Shown: piece after piece, positions 33,459-45,401 of the stretch
How positions within the stretch are numbered: the stretch's first letter is position 1
Layout: every line of letters starts with the position of its first letter
DNA from: Cercis canadensis
Taxonomy: Eukaryota > Streptophyta > Magnoliopsida > Fabales > Fabaceae
Length of the DNA: 64,000 nt
NCBI GenBank assembly: GCA_003255065.1
Contig: QAOA01005126.1
Location: 834,459-898,458 of the forward strand
Direction: 5' to 3'
Program-made: the position numbers and the translations under genes
The notes under the pieces: model-generated
Seen by the model: only the letters and a program-made list of their open reading frames with translations
What the model was told of the DNA's origin: nothing
The model's database searches: none

Positions 33459-35600
33459 TGTGAAAAACCTCCCAGGAGTTTTAGAAATGACAAATGTAAA
33501 ATGATATTTGCATGACAGTGTTCTTTAATATATATATTCTCTATACCATAATCATACATATTCTTTGAGCTTTGAATCATATAACAAGATATGCTATAAT
33601 GAGTTATGCATGATATGATCCTTAACAAGTCCCTTATATAATGATCATGCACACTATGATAGATTTGATTAGACTAATTATTGGTTTCTAAGTTCTGTCT
33701 TTTAAGTAGGAAAATCAACCAAAGAAGAGTGAGCATTGGAGCAAGAAAATGGGAGATTGGATTATGATGCTTCACAGAAAAGAAAGACAAGTTTGAAGAG
33801 CTTAATTGAATATCAATGGGCAAGCTCGGATGAAAAGAGACAATTCAAGAACTTCATTGTGGAGAATTATGAAGATCAAGCACATACAAGAAAAGAAAGA
33901 GCCTATGGAACTTGAAAAATCATTTACTTTAGGATAGGCTAGGCTTTCGTGTAAAGCCATGAGTAAATTCCACCCTAAATCTCAATAAAAAAAAAGGAAT
34001 TGGATGAGCTAAAATCAAGATTTTGAAAATGATCCATACTTTAAAATTTTGGTTTAAGAAATAGCCATAGGAGGTCTACTGAAACACATTCCAATGGCTA
34101 AAAACAGCTAGTCAAACTTCCTTCACCTGTTCTTTTATCACTTAAGCTGTAAATAGACCAATTTCTATGAGGCAAATAGAAGTTTAAAATGCCGGCTTTC
34201 TAATCAAATCATGCTTCCATACTTTGAAAACCCATAATCCAAAGATTGAGCTCTAGTTTGTGAAATAACTCATTTAGTTGTGCTTCAACTTTGTACCCAC
34301 CTTTGGGAGAGATTTTCCTGAGTTGTAACCTTACATTCTTTCAATTTATCTTGGAAGGGACGAGGTCCTATCTCTTGTTGAAAGAAAATCACTAAGAGGG
34401 TGAGGTATTTCTTCGTAGTGAGACGATTTACACAATAAAGGGTGATGTCTCTTGAGTGTAGAGTTAAAGAATGAGGTATCCCTTGATTGGTGTAAAGGCT
34501 CACAAGTGCTTGTGAAACTTGCAGATTTAGTGAAAACACTCTAGTAAGATCTTGAAATGAGGACATAGGCAAAATTGGCTGAACTTCTATAAATTATTAT
34601 GTTTGTAAAACGTTTTGAAATACTCAATTAACCGCCTCCCTCTTGAATGTAGGTTGCTTTGCCTAATAGTGTTCGGCTAGTGAATCGACTATTTCTTTGG
34701 TCTGATTTGATTGTGGTGTTCTAAATGGGCCGATTTCATGGTTGAATTATTGATGATTTCATACTTCAGAAAATGCTAGGTAGCCATTTTTTTTGGACAA
34801 ACTTACTACCAAACCCATGTGGCGTCTGAGTTGGAATGCCATGTCACTAAATCTGTTAGTTTGAATGGTACCATATATGATTATCTCTCTCTCTTTTTGA
34901 TCGCGGAGTACTTATCTGAAGGATGAGTCGATGTCAGTCCAGAAACTGCATTTTTATTTTCCATCCCAGTTCAATAATTATGTTCATCACAACAACCTTC
35001 TTCTTGGCTTCTATCGCACCATGCTTCCATTCTGTTTAGTGCCAAAATTTCTTTTATAATATATTCACAAATGATATACTTTCAATGAAATTTTTATCAT
35101 CTGATTTAACTTCCCTTAATTCCTTTTCAATATGGCCCGAAAATCCCGTCGCGTCGTACAACAATGCAACAGCGTGCTGGGCTGGTGGATGGCTGGCTAT
35201 TGATCTATTATCTCTCCATCCCCGTCCCCATCATAATGTGGAAGGGAGACTAAGTGCTGGAAAGGGAACTCCACATAGCTATTTGTTTGCTAAGAAAACA
35301 CTCTGCTTTATTTTTTTAATATTTTGTTTATTGATTAAAATAAGTTCTGACGTGTACAAGCCACCTTAGCTTAACAAGTTTATAACAAAAATATGATTAA
35401 GGACAGATAATATAAAACTTTAGGCCCTATAATTTCAAATCCTTGAGCACTTGGTTTTTCATCATGGAGGTTCTATGTTCAAATTCCATTGAAACCGGGT
35501 GGGATGAAAATTTTGAGAAGAGATTCAAGTTGAAAAAAAAAAAATGACATTTCTTCTTCCCCTTCCATTACTGCAATTCCTCCCTTAAACTTCATTTTGT
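33459..35600. other. intergenic DNA, possible old LTR remnants
   Basis: No intact gene. The segment 33710-34570 has purine-rich, LTR-like prose (for example AAGCACATACAAGAAAAG and GTGTAAAGGCTCACAAGTGC) but no paired copy in the window. Open frames at 34285-34572 and 35085-35369 lack domains. Confidence 0.35.
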
Positions 35601-35932
35601 CATAGAAGTAAGTTCAGTACAGTTTACCAGAATAAAAGTTCCGTAACATAAACACGTAGATAGGACAATCAGAACACAGATTATAAAGTGTAATGGTATT
35701 TTTTTGCCCTGTTTGCAGGATATGATTATCAATCAAGCATAAACAAGCAGATATAAATCTACAACTTGCAGCAAGGAGTCTGATGTATTTACCACCCAAA
35801 AATGATATCAATCAGTATGAAAACCTTGGATTCAACATTCAGCAACAACTCCAAAAGTTGATGATTGCATTCTACAGCAGCATGCAGTGGCTGTTTTGTT
35901 TACAAAATCCTCAACGGAAGACAATCAAACAT
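35601..35932 (-). other. probable SPT16 3' UTR and downstream flank
   Basis: Directly follows the SPT16 stop on the minus strand. T-rich, non-coding; the poly(A) site is not defined. Confidence 0.4.
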
Positions 35933-38900
35933 CTATCTCAACTTGGCCCGCTTTGGAATGCTACTGCTTGAACTAGCCCGTGACTTTCCAAAAGTTTTCA
36001 CCTTCCTTCTTTTCCTCTCCTCCTCACTGTCAGACTCATTCCCTTTCTCCCTGTCAGCATTGCTTGCTTCCCTCTCCAACTCTTCCCATGTCTTTCCCTT
36101 ATCTTCATCTGAGTCCTCCTCTGAATTGTCCTCCTCGGATTCTACAAGTGATTCACTGTCAGAATCATCATCTTCTGAATCTGACTCAGGCTCAATATCA
36201 GATGGTTCATAACCCTTATCTGATTCCTGTGAGTTTTCAGATTCAGAATCAGTAGCTTCCAAATTCAAAAACTCCCAACCTCCCCCTTCTATAAAGCTTT
36301 GTGGGTCATCATTGATAGTCTTTAATATCTGCCGCCAATTCAGGTTCAGCCTGCTCTCATAATACTTAATGTCTGTAGTGTCAAGCCATTCCTTGATGCC
36401 ATCAAGTGACGTGGAAGGGATGGAATCTATCCTAATTACATCCCTCTTGAAGTCCTTGAAAACAATAGTCATGTCAAAATTCTTCTGTCCAAGGCCAACT
36501 CTCTCTAAATTTACAATCTCAATCTCACTCAGAGTGACGACAAGGAAAGGAGTCTCAATCAATTCAACAAGGCAGGTCGAACTTGGAACAATAAATACCG
36601 ATGATTTATGAGGCACACCATGAAACCCAAGCTCCCTCAAGGGCTGATCAAACTCAAGGTCAAGACCATTAAACTGGGGCTGTCCCCAAAGATCATTAAC
36701 CCGATTGACAAAGCTCTGAAATTCCACATTAATTTTATTCTTTCTGTCTCTCTCCCGTTGCTCTTCTTCAAGTTCATCAGGGTCATAAGCAGATCTCTTT
36801 CCACTTCCCACGTTCTGGACAATCTCCATAACCTCAACAAAGAACTGGACATCCTTGGTTTTCTTGTTTCCCACCATTATGTGGTTGTGGAGATGGAAGT
36901 GCAAAAGTGTGATCATCTCATTTTCTGCTGGCTGGAAAAAAGCATGCTTAATATTTCCATACATTATGTCAACACGCTCATCCTGTCTAGGGGTAGAATA
37001 ACGAAATCCATTCACATGAGCCTCAAGTGTACCAGGTAGCTTTCTTCCTCGGCCACCAAAAGGAGGACGGATCCAAAGGTCAGGCAATCTGATAGGCTTA
37101 AATCTGTTACCCGCAAGCTGCAGTTTCTCCTGAGTAACCAAGGTTGCCCTCTCAGCTCTCTCGGACTCCCTTGCCACAACTTGCCGTCTGAGTGTTTTAA
37201 TTTGCTGCACCACCTCACTAATGTGCCTGGGGTCCTTGGAACGGAATGAAACCTCTTTTAAATATATAGATCCCTGAAACTTCAATGAGTTGGCATCATG
37301 AGGACTGAAGGCAGTGCCAGGTACATTAAAAATTATTCTGACATAGCAATTTCGATTTGTATCCTGCTGGCTTGAAACTGTTCGAATGGTGGCAACATGA
37401 AAAGGCGCCATACTTCCATTGATAGGCAAGAGAACTGCTTCATTCTTCTGGTCAATCTGAATCATCATATCTCTTGGAGGGGGAAGGTCATTTACATTCT
37501 TATAAGCAATCAATTCTGATGAAGTCCTTGCAGCAGAACGGTTATCTCCAGTCCCACTTCCACCACCAGCAAGTCGCCTTGCAGTTTCTTCATTTTTCTG
37601 ACGAGCAAGTTCTGCTTGATGCTGCCTCCGGAGCTCCTCTTTTGTGATCTCATGATTGTCTGATCTTAGGGTTGTCTTAGATACAACAGACTCAGCCCTA
37701 TTAGCTTTAGCGTTTGCATTGGGCTTTTCTTCTTCTTCATCTTCATTAAATGAGTACGCAACATCCTTAACAGCCTTAGAGCTCAACGAAGTCACAACTT
37801 CTGTCTTGTCTTTGTTGATGATGACTGTATCTGCGAGCAACAGAGAGAAATTCTGGTTCTTTGAGCTACTGTTCTGGCTCTGTAAGTTCTGAAATCCAAG
37901 TGACACATTAAAGACCATACCTTCTTTCAACAGCCTATTATTTTTAGCATTAAGATTGAAACCTGATTCACGAAACTCAATACCAATGCCAGTGCCAGCA
38001 GATTTTGTTAAATTTGGAACTAGTTCGGGAGAATCCCTTTCTACAATAGAAACAGCTGCTTTGTATGCAGTACTCAACTTGTTACCAGGCTTCAGAGAAC
38101 CAATAGCTGCTTCGTGGGCCTTCAGAAGAAGCTCATAAGCCTTGCTCTGAATGGGTTCTGCATCAATCAAGTAGGTCCTGGCTACATTTGAGCAGTAACT
38201 CTTATATCGGGCTCCAACTGCACATATAATCACACTGGCTGAATCATAATGAAGTAGCTCATTGTTGCTAACGACACTAGGTCTGAGATCAAACTCTCCA
38301 CCACTCTGGAAAATTGGAGGGTAACAGATATCAACGTTCTCTGCCTTTAATTTACAATTGACTCTAGAGGGCTCTAGTATAGCTTTCTCAGTCACATCCA
38401 TTAATGTGGAATGGGCAACTTTCTTTTCTTCATCAATAACATTCTCAAGCTTTGGAACCACAAAATTCTTCATCACACTAGTAGTCAAGTATGCAGCTCG
38501 CTTAACTGATGTAAGTTCTTCATTTGTTTTTACTGCAAACAAGTCAGAGAACCCATTCGTCACATCAGCAAGCTGGAAATTTGCACTTTTTAATTTTTCA
38601 GACCATGTTTCAAGGAGTTTCCCTTCAGGTTCCTCTTTTGACATGCATCCAACTGTGGCAGCATCAGGGCCATTCAACTGCGCATGAATGTTGCGAAATA
38701 TAACATCCATCAGAGCAGTCCCATCATCACTCCTTGCTTTTACATGCATAACAGCATCCACACCAACTGCTTCCTTGGCAGCTTTTTTTACAACTTCAAG
38801 AAGAGAGGCCTTCTTTTGGCTACACAAGAAATGAACCTGCTTTTTCATAAAAACCATAATTGTCTCTGGGAACTCGTAACCCAGCAGCCATATATTTAGT

Positions 38901-39118
38901 GCAGAAGATTTCAGGTACCGCAGATCCTCAGAAGCTGGGGGTGTTGTTATTGCAATTACATCAGAAGAACCCCACAGATAAGATTTATGTTCATTCCAAT
39001 GTGAATAAAGAGCCTTTAATCGTGATTGAAATGTAACCAGATCAATAGAGTATGCTGCTCCGGCTGCACTGGCTTTCGCATTAGGAGGTTGGGTATTTCC
39101 ATTTCGATGATCAGCCAT
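35933..39118 (-). CDS. SPT16: FACT complex subunit SPT16
   Basis: Intact, intronless 1061-codon frame starting MADHRNGNTQPPNAKAS. Domains in order: SPT16 N-terminal domain (about 20-190, LWGSSDVIAI, YLKSSALNIWLLGYEFPETI); a creatinase-like (M24) fold without metal ligands (about 200-440, AGTGIGIEFRESG); an acidic linker (SFNEDEEEEKP, ~450); the SPT16 middle/dimerisation region (about 540-700, KNVNDLPPPRDMMIQIDQKN); the PH-like Rtt106 domain (about 780-930, LDLEFDQPLRELGFHGVPHK, MTIVFKDFKRDV); and an acidic Ser/Glu/Asp C-tail (about 960-1040) with a basic end (IPKRAKLR). Length agrees with plant SPT16 (~1070). SPT16 pairs with SSRP1 in FACT and reorganises H2A-H2B during transcription and replication in the nucleus. 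Single-exon coding is usual in plants. No defect is seen, so this is the real housekeeping gene here. Confidence 0.98.
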   Translation of the reverse strand: MADHRNGNTQPPNAKASAAGAAYSIDLVTFQSRLKALYSHWNEHKSYLWGSSDVIAITTPPASEDLRYLKSSALNIWLLGYEFPETIMVFMKKQVHFLCSQKKASLLEVVKKAAKEAVGVDAVMHVKARSDDGTALMDVIFRNIHAQLNGPDAATVGCMSKEEPEGKLLETWSEKLKSANFQLADVTNGFSDLFAVKTNEELTSVKRAAYLTTSVMKNFVVPKLENVIDEEKKVAHSTLMDVTEKAILEPSRVNCKLKAENVDICYPPIFQSGGEFDLRPSVVSNNELLHYDSASVIICAVGARYKSYCSNVARTYLIDAEPIQSKAYELLLKAHEAAIGSLKPGNKLSTAYKAAVSIVERDSPELVPNLTKSAGTGIGIEFRESGFNLNAKNNRLLKEGMVFNVSLGFQNLQSQNSSSKNQNFSLLLADTVIINKDKTEVVTSLSSKAVKDVAYSFNEDEEEEKPNANAKANRAESVVSKTTLRSDNHEITKEELRRQHQAELARQKNEETARRLAGGGSGTGDNRSAARTSSELIAYKNVNDLPPPRDMMIQIDQKNEAVLLPINGSMAPFHVATIRTVSSQQDTNRNCYVRIIFNVPGTAFSPHDANSLKFQGSIYLKEVSFRSKDPRHISEVVQQIKTLRRQVVARESERAERATLVTQEKLQLAGNRFKPIRLPDLWIRPPFGGRGRKLPGTLEAHVNGFRYSTPRQDERVDIMYGNIKHAFFQPAENEMITLLHFHLHNHIMVGNKKTKDVQFFVEVMEIVQNVGSGKRSAYDPDELEEEQRERDRKNKINVEFQSFVNRVNDLWGQPQFNGLDLEFDQPLRELGFHGVPHKSSVFIVPSSTCLVELIETPFLVVTLSEIEIVNLERVGLGQKNFDMTIVFKDFKRDVIRIDSIPSTSLDGIKEWLDTTDIKYYESRLNLNWRQILKTINDDPQSFIEGGGWEFLNLEATDSESENSQESDKGYEPSDIEPESDSEDDDSDSESLVESEEDNSEEDSDEDKGKTWEELEREASNADREKGNESDSEEERKRRKVKTFGKSRASSSSSIPKRAKLR

Positions 39119-39501
39119 TAACAGAATGGTCTACACTTCTCTGAACAATGAAAACATTCTGTTAACCACATAGATAAGCAATAAATAGATAAATGATTAA
39201 GGAGACAAAAATGGAAATCTTACAGCACTTCAGTGAGACATGACATTACACGGAATTCATCAAAATGTGCTCCATTTTAGCTTTGACTACATTTGTGATA
39301 AAATACTGACCTAGAAGACAATGACAATGAGGGGGGAAAAAACAAAAGAGAGAGAGAAAGAAGCACCTATAAGAGGAGGACAAAAGGACCATAAAGAATT
39401 ATGATTGCCTCTTCATCACTTTTCTGTAAATATGCCTAATTGATGATTCAGGATCATTAACAGTCTTAGTGTTATTTTAGTAATTTTATATGCTAATCTT
39501 C

Positions 39502-41752
39502 ATGGTCTGGGGTCAAAGTCTGTATTTGGGAGTCAACAATATTTTAGTTTAGGTCTTATTGAGGCTTATTTTACTGTCAAAGTGTCACTTAAGGGTTTAG
39601 TATTAGTAAAAGTTACTGGCCAGACTTGGGAATGCTAGTGTAGTCACTTTCTTGACAGCAGAAGTCACAAAATTGTATTTGGTAGAATATTTGCGGTTGC
39701 TTCTTCTAGTACTCATTTTTTAAAAGCAATAGGTACTTTTGATTGTGGCTTGTCACAAGTTTGTAATACAAAGAGAAACCTCTTACTTTTTTTTTAAAAT
39801 TGTAGCTGTTATATTTTGCTAATATATATTCAAAACCTTCTCTACTGTTTCTGTAATTTCACTTTCTCCAAATTTTAAAATATCTTTTATCAAACATTAT
39901 ATGAACTAATCAATGTGCATCTACAGTGGCTATCATATTATTACCAAATAATATTGTGAATGTTCTTTTACAGCATTTACAGTTGGCACAGCCAGGCCAC
40001 TTTACTTCTTCTATGATCTTCAATCTGTTTCTTCAAAATCATCAGCATCAACCAGAACACTGCAGAAATCTACTTGGATAAAGAACATTAAATAAATAAA
40101 AAAGAAGATTCTGTTCTTGAAACCCCTAAGATGTACATGCTAGAATCTTCCCAAAAACACACCAAATTTGAAAACTTTTTTCATACACTATATGGTATGA
40201 GTGCTGCCTAGTAGTCCTTAATTATATATGTAAGAGACTCGCAAACCACCTTACCTTAACATTCCATCAATAAGCATCCCATTCACCTAATTTCAATACT
40301 GTAAATCTATCCGAACCACTAGTCTCAGCCCTTGAAATCATAGCCGGTCTACATCACTAGGCTAAGTTCACATCTTTGAAACTCAATTTGTTATACACAG
40401 TTACAAAATAGTTAAAAATATATATATATATATAAACTTAATGCTCTTAAAATTACTAATATAGAAAAAGCTGAAATACCTGCCTTTTCATATACTACAA
40501 TGAAGAACAAGCAGTAATTGCTCTCACATAATCAGGAAAAAGATGGGCACGCACAGAAAAATTCACTTCAGACAGAGTTCCTTATCTGTCACCAACATTT
40601 CAAAAATTAAGACAAGTGCAGATGTGGGTCTGGTAAATAGTATCAAAATTACTATTATAAAGACATCTGACTGAAAAAGAAAAACACAGTAGTTTCAGAC
40701 TTTATGGTCTGGGGTCAAAGTCTGTATTTGGGACTAAACTATGTTTTAGTTTAGGTCTTTTGAGGCTCATTAAACTGTTGAAGCGTCACTTTCTATCTTT
40801 AGCAGTAGAAATCCAAGGACGTGTTTAAGAATGTTATGACTTCAGATATCGTCACTTTTTATCGCACAATATGGTGAATGCTCTTTTACAGCATTTACAG
40901 TACAGCAACTTTTGACAAGCCACAACTCACAATATTCCCAAACAAAGACTCAATTCTTACTGCATTAGAACTAAAGTCCAAATCCTTTGAGGATAAGTTT
41001 CAAGAAGTCTATCAATGTGGACCTAAAGCTTACTTTCAATTATGGATCAGTTTTATGAGTTTACTCAGCAAAACTGATTTCTTCAGAGGTGTAAGAGAAT
41101 CAAACCTAAGCTGTCAAGCCTAAATGACCACAGGTGTCATCATCAACATTGAACCAGCACACCGCATAAATATTAAGATTCCCTTCTTCAGAACCCCTAT
41201 GTTGTTAATCTTTCCAAGAACCCAACCAAACCTGAACTTTTTTCACAGGCACTGTTCAGTGTTCACTGCGACCAAGCAGCCTTAATTCTATACCTAGACA
41301 CTATCTTATTGCTTGCAAACCACCTTACCTTAACACTCCATCAATAAGCCTCCAATTCACCCAGTTTCACTAATAATAATCTATATTCCGAACCCCTTTC
41401 TTCATCCATTGAAATCATAGATGATGGTCTATGTCACTAAGCCAAGTTCACATCTTTGAATCTTAACTTGTTATACCTAGTTACACAACTACAAAACCAA
41501 TATAAAAACCTTAATCCTCATAAAATTACTAATGTACAAAAAAGCTAAAATACTTATATTTTCATCTTAGATCACAGGATCAAAAATTTTGCTCTCACAT
41601 CAGGGGACAAACAAAAGGGTTAGCACAAGAAAGATTGATTTCACAGTTCCTTATCAGATAGGTTCAGACGTGGGTTTAGTGAATAGTATAAAAAACACTA
41701 TGCTAAATGACATACGAGTGGAAATGACAAATGCAGTAATTTCAGACTTCAT
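39502..41752. repeat. ~1.1-1.2-kb tandem duplication
   Basis: Unit A (39502-40703) and unit B (40704 to about 41752) are colinear. Shared blocks include ATGGTCTGGGGTCAAAGTCT (39502, 40704), CTCTTTTACAGCATTTACAG (near 39964, 40881), CAAACCACCTTACCTTAACA, and TTCACATCTTTGAA. Unit A has ~100-150 bp more than B. Many substitutions show the duplication is old. Confidence 0.85.
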
Positions 41753-41850
41753 TTCTAAATTTAATTCAGTTTTGAAGCAACGTTCACACCAATTCCAAGC
41801 ACGAAATTTTTCATAAAGTATCAATTGTAAAAAATAGAAATAGAAGAAGA

Positions 41851-41901
41851 AAATAAATAATAATAATAATAATAATAATAAAAATAAATAAATAAATAAA
41901 A
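41851..41901. repeat. TAA/TAAA microsatellite
   Basis: About seven ATA/TAA units followed by several AAAT units, directly at the putative SPT16 leader intron donor. Confidence 0.85.
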
Positions 41902-41902
41902 C

Positions 41903-42190
41903 CTTCGCGCTATTGCAGATCCACTACAGACAGGGAGAAAAACTAGTTGACAAGAAAAGCCCGCGTAAATGATGGAATGGAGTCCGTAGCTGATACAATG
42001 GCCTTTATAGGAACCTCAAAGATGAAGGAGAAAGAAATTGAGAGGTCATGTTCAAACATTGGAACCCTAAACTCTAAAGCAAGACCTACGAGAGAGCGAG
42101 CCAGGCGAGGATGAGAGAGAGTCTTGACTCTTGAGTTTCCCCACATTCTTTCTTTCTTTTAAAAATTTTCGAAAAAGTTTAAATATGCTC
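41903..42190 (-). promoter_or_regulatory. probable SPT16 promoter and first leader exon
   Basis: On the minus strand: TATTTAAA (42178-42185) as a TATA-like box, then a C/T-rich start region (CTCTCTCTCATCCTCGCC), then TTTAGGGTTCC, the complement of a telo-box-like AACCCTAAA (about 42063-42071), common in plant chromatin and growth genes. A 67-codon upstream frame (42146-41943) lies in this leader; it has no domain and would act, if at all, as a uORF. The transcription start is inferred. Confidence 0.45.
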
Positions 42191-42319
42191 TAATTCCAGT
42201 TTGTTTATTGTTTGTGACCCATTTTTCAAAGTGGCTCTTTATTTATTATACTCTTCAACTAATTATTTAATATCACAATTCACAAGTAATATTTATATGA
42301 CAAGTAAAATTAATAACTA

Positions 42320-43200
42320 AGATTAGGCAAATTGACCAACAAAATATATTTTGACAAACTACTTATTAAAATAGAACACTATGTAAACTATTTACTAAAA
42401 TAATGCACTTCTAATTATTTTATTCAAAAAATCGGATAAAGTTAAACATGCTACATTATGATGTAGCGATTTCAAACGTGTCATGCTACATTAAAGTAAC
42501 TCAATAGGAAGCATACAAAAGTATCACACCATACTGAAGTAGTGTTTTTAATTGTGTCACGCTACAAAGGGAGTAACATGACATCCAGTAACATCAGAAC
42601 ATTGAAAGGCCAACAACGTATTATGTTTGAGTAACGCTACGTGCTATGTAGCATGACTTAACAGAACATGTATAGGATTTCCCTTTTAAATTCGCTCAAT
42701 GGACACATAGTGACCATTGTTGTTGAAAAACATTGTCCCCGTAAACTTTTTACAAAGTAGTGAGACTTTTTAATTGATGTTAATTGCAAAGTAGTGAAAA
42801 AGACTCTATAAAATACCCCCTTCATGAGCGAGCTAGTGTAGAATTCTAGGGGTGAAATAGTTGTAAATCTAAAAGGGAAATATTGCAAAGGAGGTTCAAA
42901 CTGCTCAGTGAGTTTATGGTAGCTAAGGTTTAAAATTTAAATATTTTAAGCTTTTGAAGGTATGTTTATTTAATTATTTTATTTTAGACTTATGTATAGT
43001 AGTATAATACATGTTTTATGTTAGAATATTATTAAAAATAAATGTATTATTTTAGTTTAATATTTCGAGACTTCTTGAGCTACGTGAACATTTTTATTGT
43101 GTTATTATAGTATATATATATATATATTGCTTATTTTAGTAAACAATTTTTATTAATACTGTACTTTTAAATTTTTTTAATATATACTATTTTTAAAAAA
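42320..43200. mobile_element. degenerate TIR element (CGCTAC type)
   Basis: Left end around TTTACTAAAATAATGC (42403) and an inverted counterpart near 43140 (TTATTTTAGTAAACAA) suggest terminal inverted repeats. The inside has repeated GT(C/A)ACGCTAC-like phrases (42458-42650) also seen near 45430-45600. No coding; non-autonomous. Boundaries are uncertain. Confidence 0.35.
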
Positions 43201-43619
43201 ATGAGAAAGGAAATGTGGAACCCACCAGTGATGAATTTTGGCAATTGTCGTCACCTTTAAGATGACTACATTGGCCATATGGCGTCACCAGTGAGATAGT
43301 TGTAAAATTGAAAGTGAAACACTACCAACGAGGATTGAAGTGATGTGGGAGTTTTATTCACATATTTGATTCATACTTAAGGAGTTTTCTTCACATAATG
43401 CAGGAAATGCACAATGATCAAAATTGTCCTTATTATGGTGTCCTCAAATTTTGATCATTAGTGCAATTCATGCATTATGTGAACAATGTTGTTGAAGTAT
43501 CTAACAAAGATGTATATGATAACTTGTGTAGATTGTTTGAGTATTGATGAAAATTGATTACAAAGTACTGTAGTTATAAAAATTCTTTCCAAAACAACAA
43601 TATTAAAGTCCTCTTTACC
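43201..43619. other. unassigned DNA between TIR elements
   Basis: AT-rich; includes an imperfect inverted pair TTCACATAATGCAGGAAATGC (43390) and GCATTATGTGAAC (43475). No gene. Confidence 0.35.
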
Positions 43620-43769
43620 TAGCTTATGGTCCCAAAAAATTCACATTTGAAAATAATTTACACTTTAAGTTAGAATATTGGCAAAATGACTTAAAAAATA
43701 TAGTTTGACAAAGTATTTACAGAAATGGTATACTGTGCAAACTTATTTAAAAAATGGGGTTCTTTTGAT

Positions 43770-43778
43770 TAAATTATT
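43770..43778. repeat. 9-bp target-site duplication, left
   Basis: TAAATTATT, repeated exactly at 45402-45410 on the other side of the Pack-MULE. A 9-bp duplication is the Mutator hallmark. Confidence 0.88.
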
Positions 43779-45401
43779 GGGTTAAGTCCAAAAAATCCTC
43801 TTAAACTATGCTCGATGTGCGCTTTACCCCAAAAACTTTAAAAATACAGGGAAAAGCTCCTTGAACTATTAAAATTTGGAATTTACCCCCAAGACACAAA
43901 CAGACATCCAATAATGGATGGAAAGAAGCAGGTGCCACACACATGCACTATGAAAAAAGATAATTTCCCAATACCCACATCACTTTCTTCCTTCTCCCTC
44001 CATGAATCACTTCTAAAAATCCAACAAAATGCACCATAACAAACAAAAGATCACCCCCTAATGCACAACGGACACGCGTCCGTTTCCTCATTCTTCCTAG
44101 CAAACCCTCCCTCCTTCTTTTCCCCTTCTTCCACCTCCATTATCACCTAGAAATACCCTACGATTCCGGTTGTCCGAATTTCTTCCCCTCTTTCTCTGAA
44201 CCCACAAACTTTCACAGTTCATAGCACTCCTTATTGCTCTGTTCTGCCATGCTCTGAAATCTCTCTCCATATCCCTCTAATGTTGGTGGGTCACTGGAAT
44301 TTTTCGGCAAAATTTAAATTTAGGAGGATTTACTCGAGAATGACGTTTTTGAAAAAAAAAATTACTTAGAAACGAGTAAATCCTCTTAAGCAATGTGCCC
44401 TTAGCTTCCTTCCTCATTGAATTCTCTCTAATGGCAGTAGAACTAGTAGATCAAATCACCTATTACACCCAAATCCAATGCAACGGAAGCAGATCAGGAC
44501 TAAGAGCCACAAAACGAAATTCCAAATAAAAAGTAAAGCTTTTTTTTTTTTTAATGAGAAGGAAGAGAAATTTGTGCAATGGGTTGAAGGGTGTATGAAA
44601 TTGATTCAATTTTTTCTAGTTTTTCATAAACAAATTTCAAACATTTGGGCTATGTTTCATCATTTGAAATTCTCTATCTCTGTTATAGGAGCTTCTTACT
44701 CAAAAATTACACCACAACCACAAATCTGAGCAACGATGTTGTCGTAAGGTTCTTAGTTCTCAATTTTAGATTTCCTATTATGTCTCTGTCTCGGTGTCGG
44801 CATCTACGTTGGAGGAGTAACAATTGTCATGGGCAAGGGCTGCTCACAAACCTCACAAACCCAAAGACGCGCGTGACGGGAAGCGAGCTTGCTGGTAGCA
44901 TGGAGTTTGGAGTCACAACCAACACATAGGAAGGTGGAGTCAGCTTAGCAGAAGAAAGTAACAATGGCAGATTTACAGGAGTCGCAGAGCTTCGACACTA
45001 TGGATATTTTTATCCAAAAGAAAATAACAACAAAAGGAAAACAAAGAGAAATTGAAGGAGGTTTTTCCCTCTTTTTCTTCTTTGTCTAAATTTTATTCTT
45101 ATTTTCTCTCAACTTGTCTGTTTTTCACCTTTTCCTAGCCAACATGGTTGGTTAAGCGATGTAAGGAGCTCTTCATAGAAAGAGAAGGAAGAAAGTTATG
45201 TGGGTATTTTGGGAAATTATCCTTTTACACAATGTAGGTGCATGGCACGTGTTTCATTTCGTCCTTTATTGGACGTCTGTTTGTGTCTTCGGGGTAAAAT
45301 GCACATTTTAATAGTTCAAGGAACTCTTCCTAGCATTTTTAAAGTCTTTGGGGTAAAGCGCACATCGAGCATAGTTTAAGGAGATTTTTTGGACTCAACC
45401 C
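43779..45401. mobile_element. Pack-MULE carrying a B-box gene fragment
   Basis: 1623 bp. The terminal inverted repeats are ~145 bp: the left starts GGGTTAAGTCCAAAAAATCC and the complement of the right GGGTTGAGTCCAAAAAATCT. Both continue through ACTATGCTCGATGTGCGCTTTACCCC and AGACACAAACAGAC. Flanked by the 9-bp duplication TAAATTATT. No transposase inside; it holds a host-derived B-box fragment at 44780-45000 and unassigned DNA. Long TIRs, a 9-bp duplication and captured exon sequence define a Pack-MULE. Autonomous MULE enzyme must come from elsewhere; the remnant at 46000-47830 is not obviously the same family. Confidence 0.88.
44780..45000 (-). pseudogene. captured B-box (CONSTANS-like) fragment
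   Basis: The minus strand encodes a B-box with exact spacing C-x2-C-x8-C-x7-C-x2-C-x4-H-x8-H (44986 to 44873): CDSCKSAIVTFFC, then a TAA codon (44945-44947) where the family has Arg, then [15 protein letters not shown] and ATSKLASRH. It continues as [11 protein letters not shown], the start of the second B-box, and then goes out of frame. This matches the paired B-boxes of CONSTANS-like transcription factors. The CCT domain is absent. Only the N-terminal exon part was captured. It is inactive because of the stop and frameshift. Confidence 0.85.

Larger units (their letters stand above)
39141..41902 (-). other. probable 5'-leader intron of SPT16
   Basis: On the minus strand, GCGCGAAG/GTTTTATTT at 41902 is a donor-like site and TTCATTGTTCAG/AGAAG ends at 39141, 22 nt before the ATG. 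The resulting 2762-nt intron would join an upstream C/T-rich leader to the coding exon. The sites fit plant consensus; the assignment is inference. The interval has no host coding capacity and contains a large tandem duplication. Confidence 0.5.

Noticed and set aside
35865-38899. Many short frames on both strands within SPT16
   Set aside because: The 1061-codon SPT16 frame explains this interval; the others are shadows without domains.
41943-42146. 67-codon minus-strand frame as a gene
   Set aside because: It lies in the probable SPT16 5' leader, lacks a domain, and ends before the putative donor; at most a uORF.
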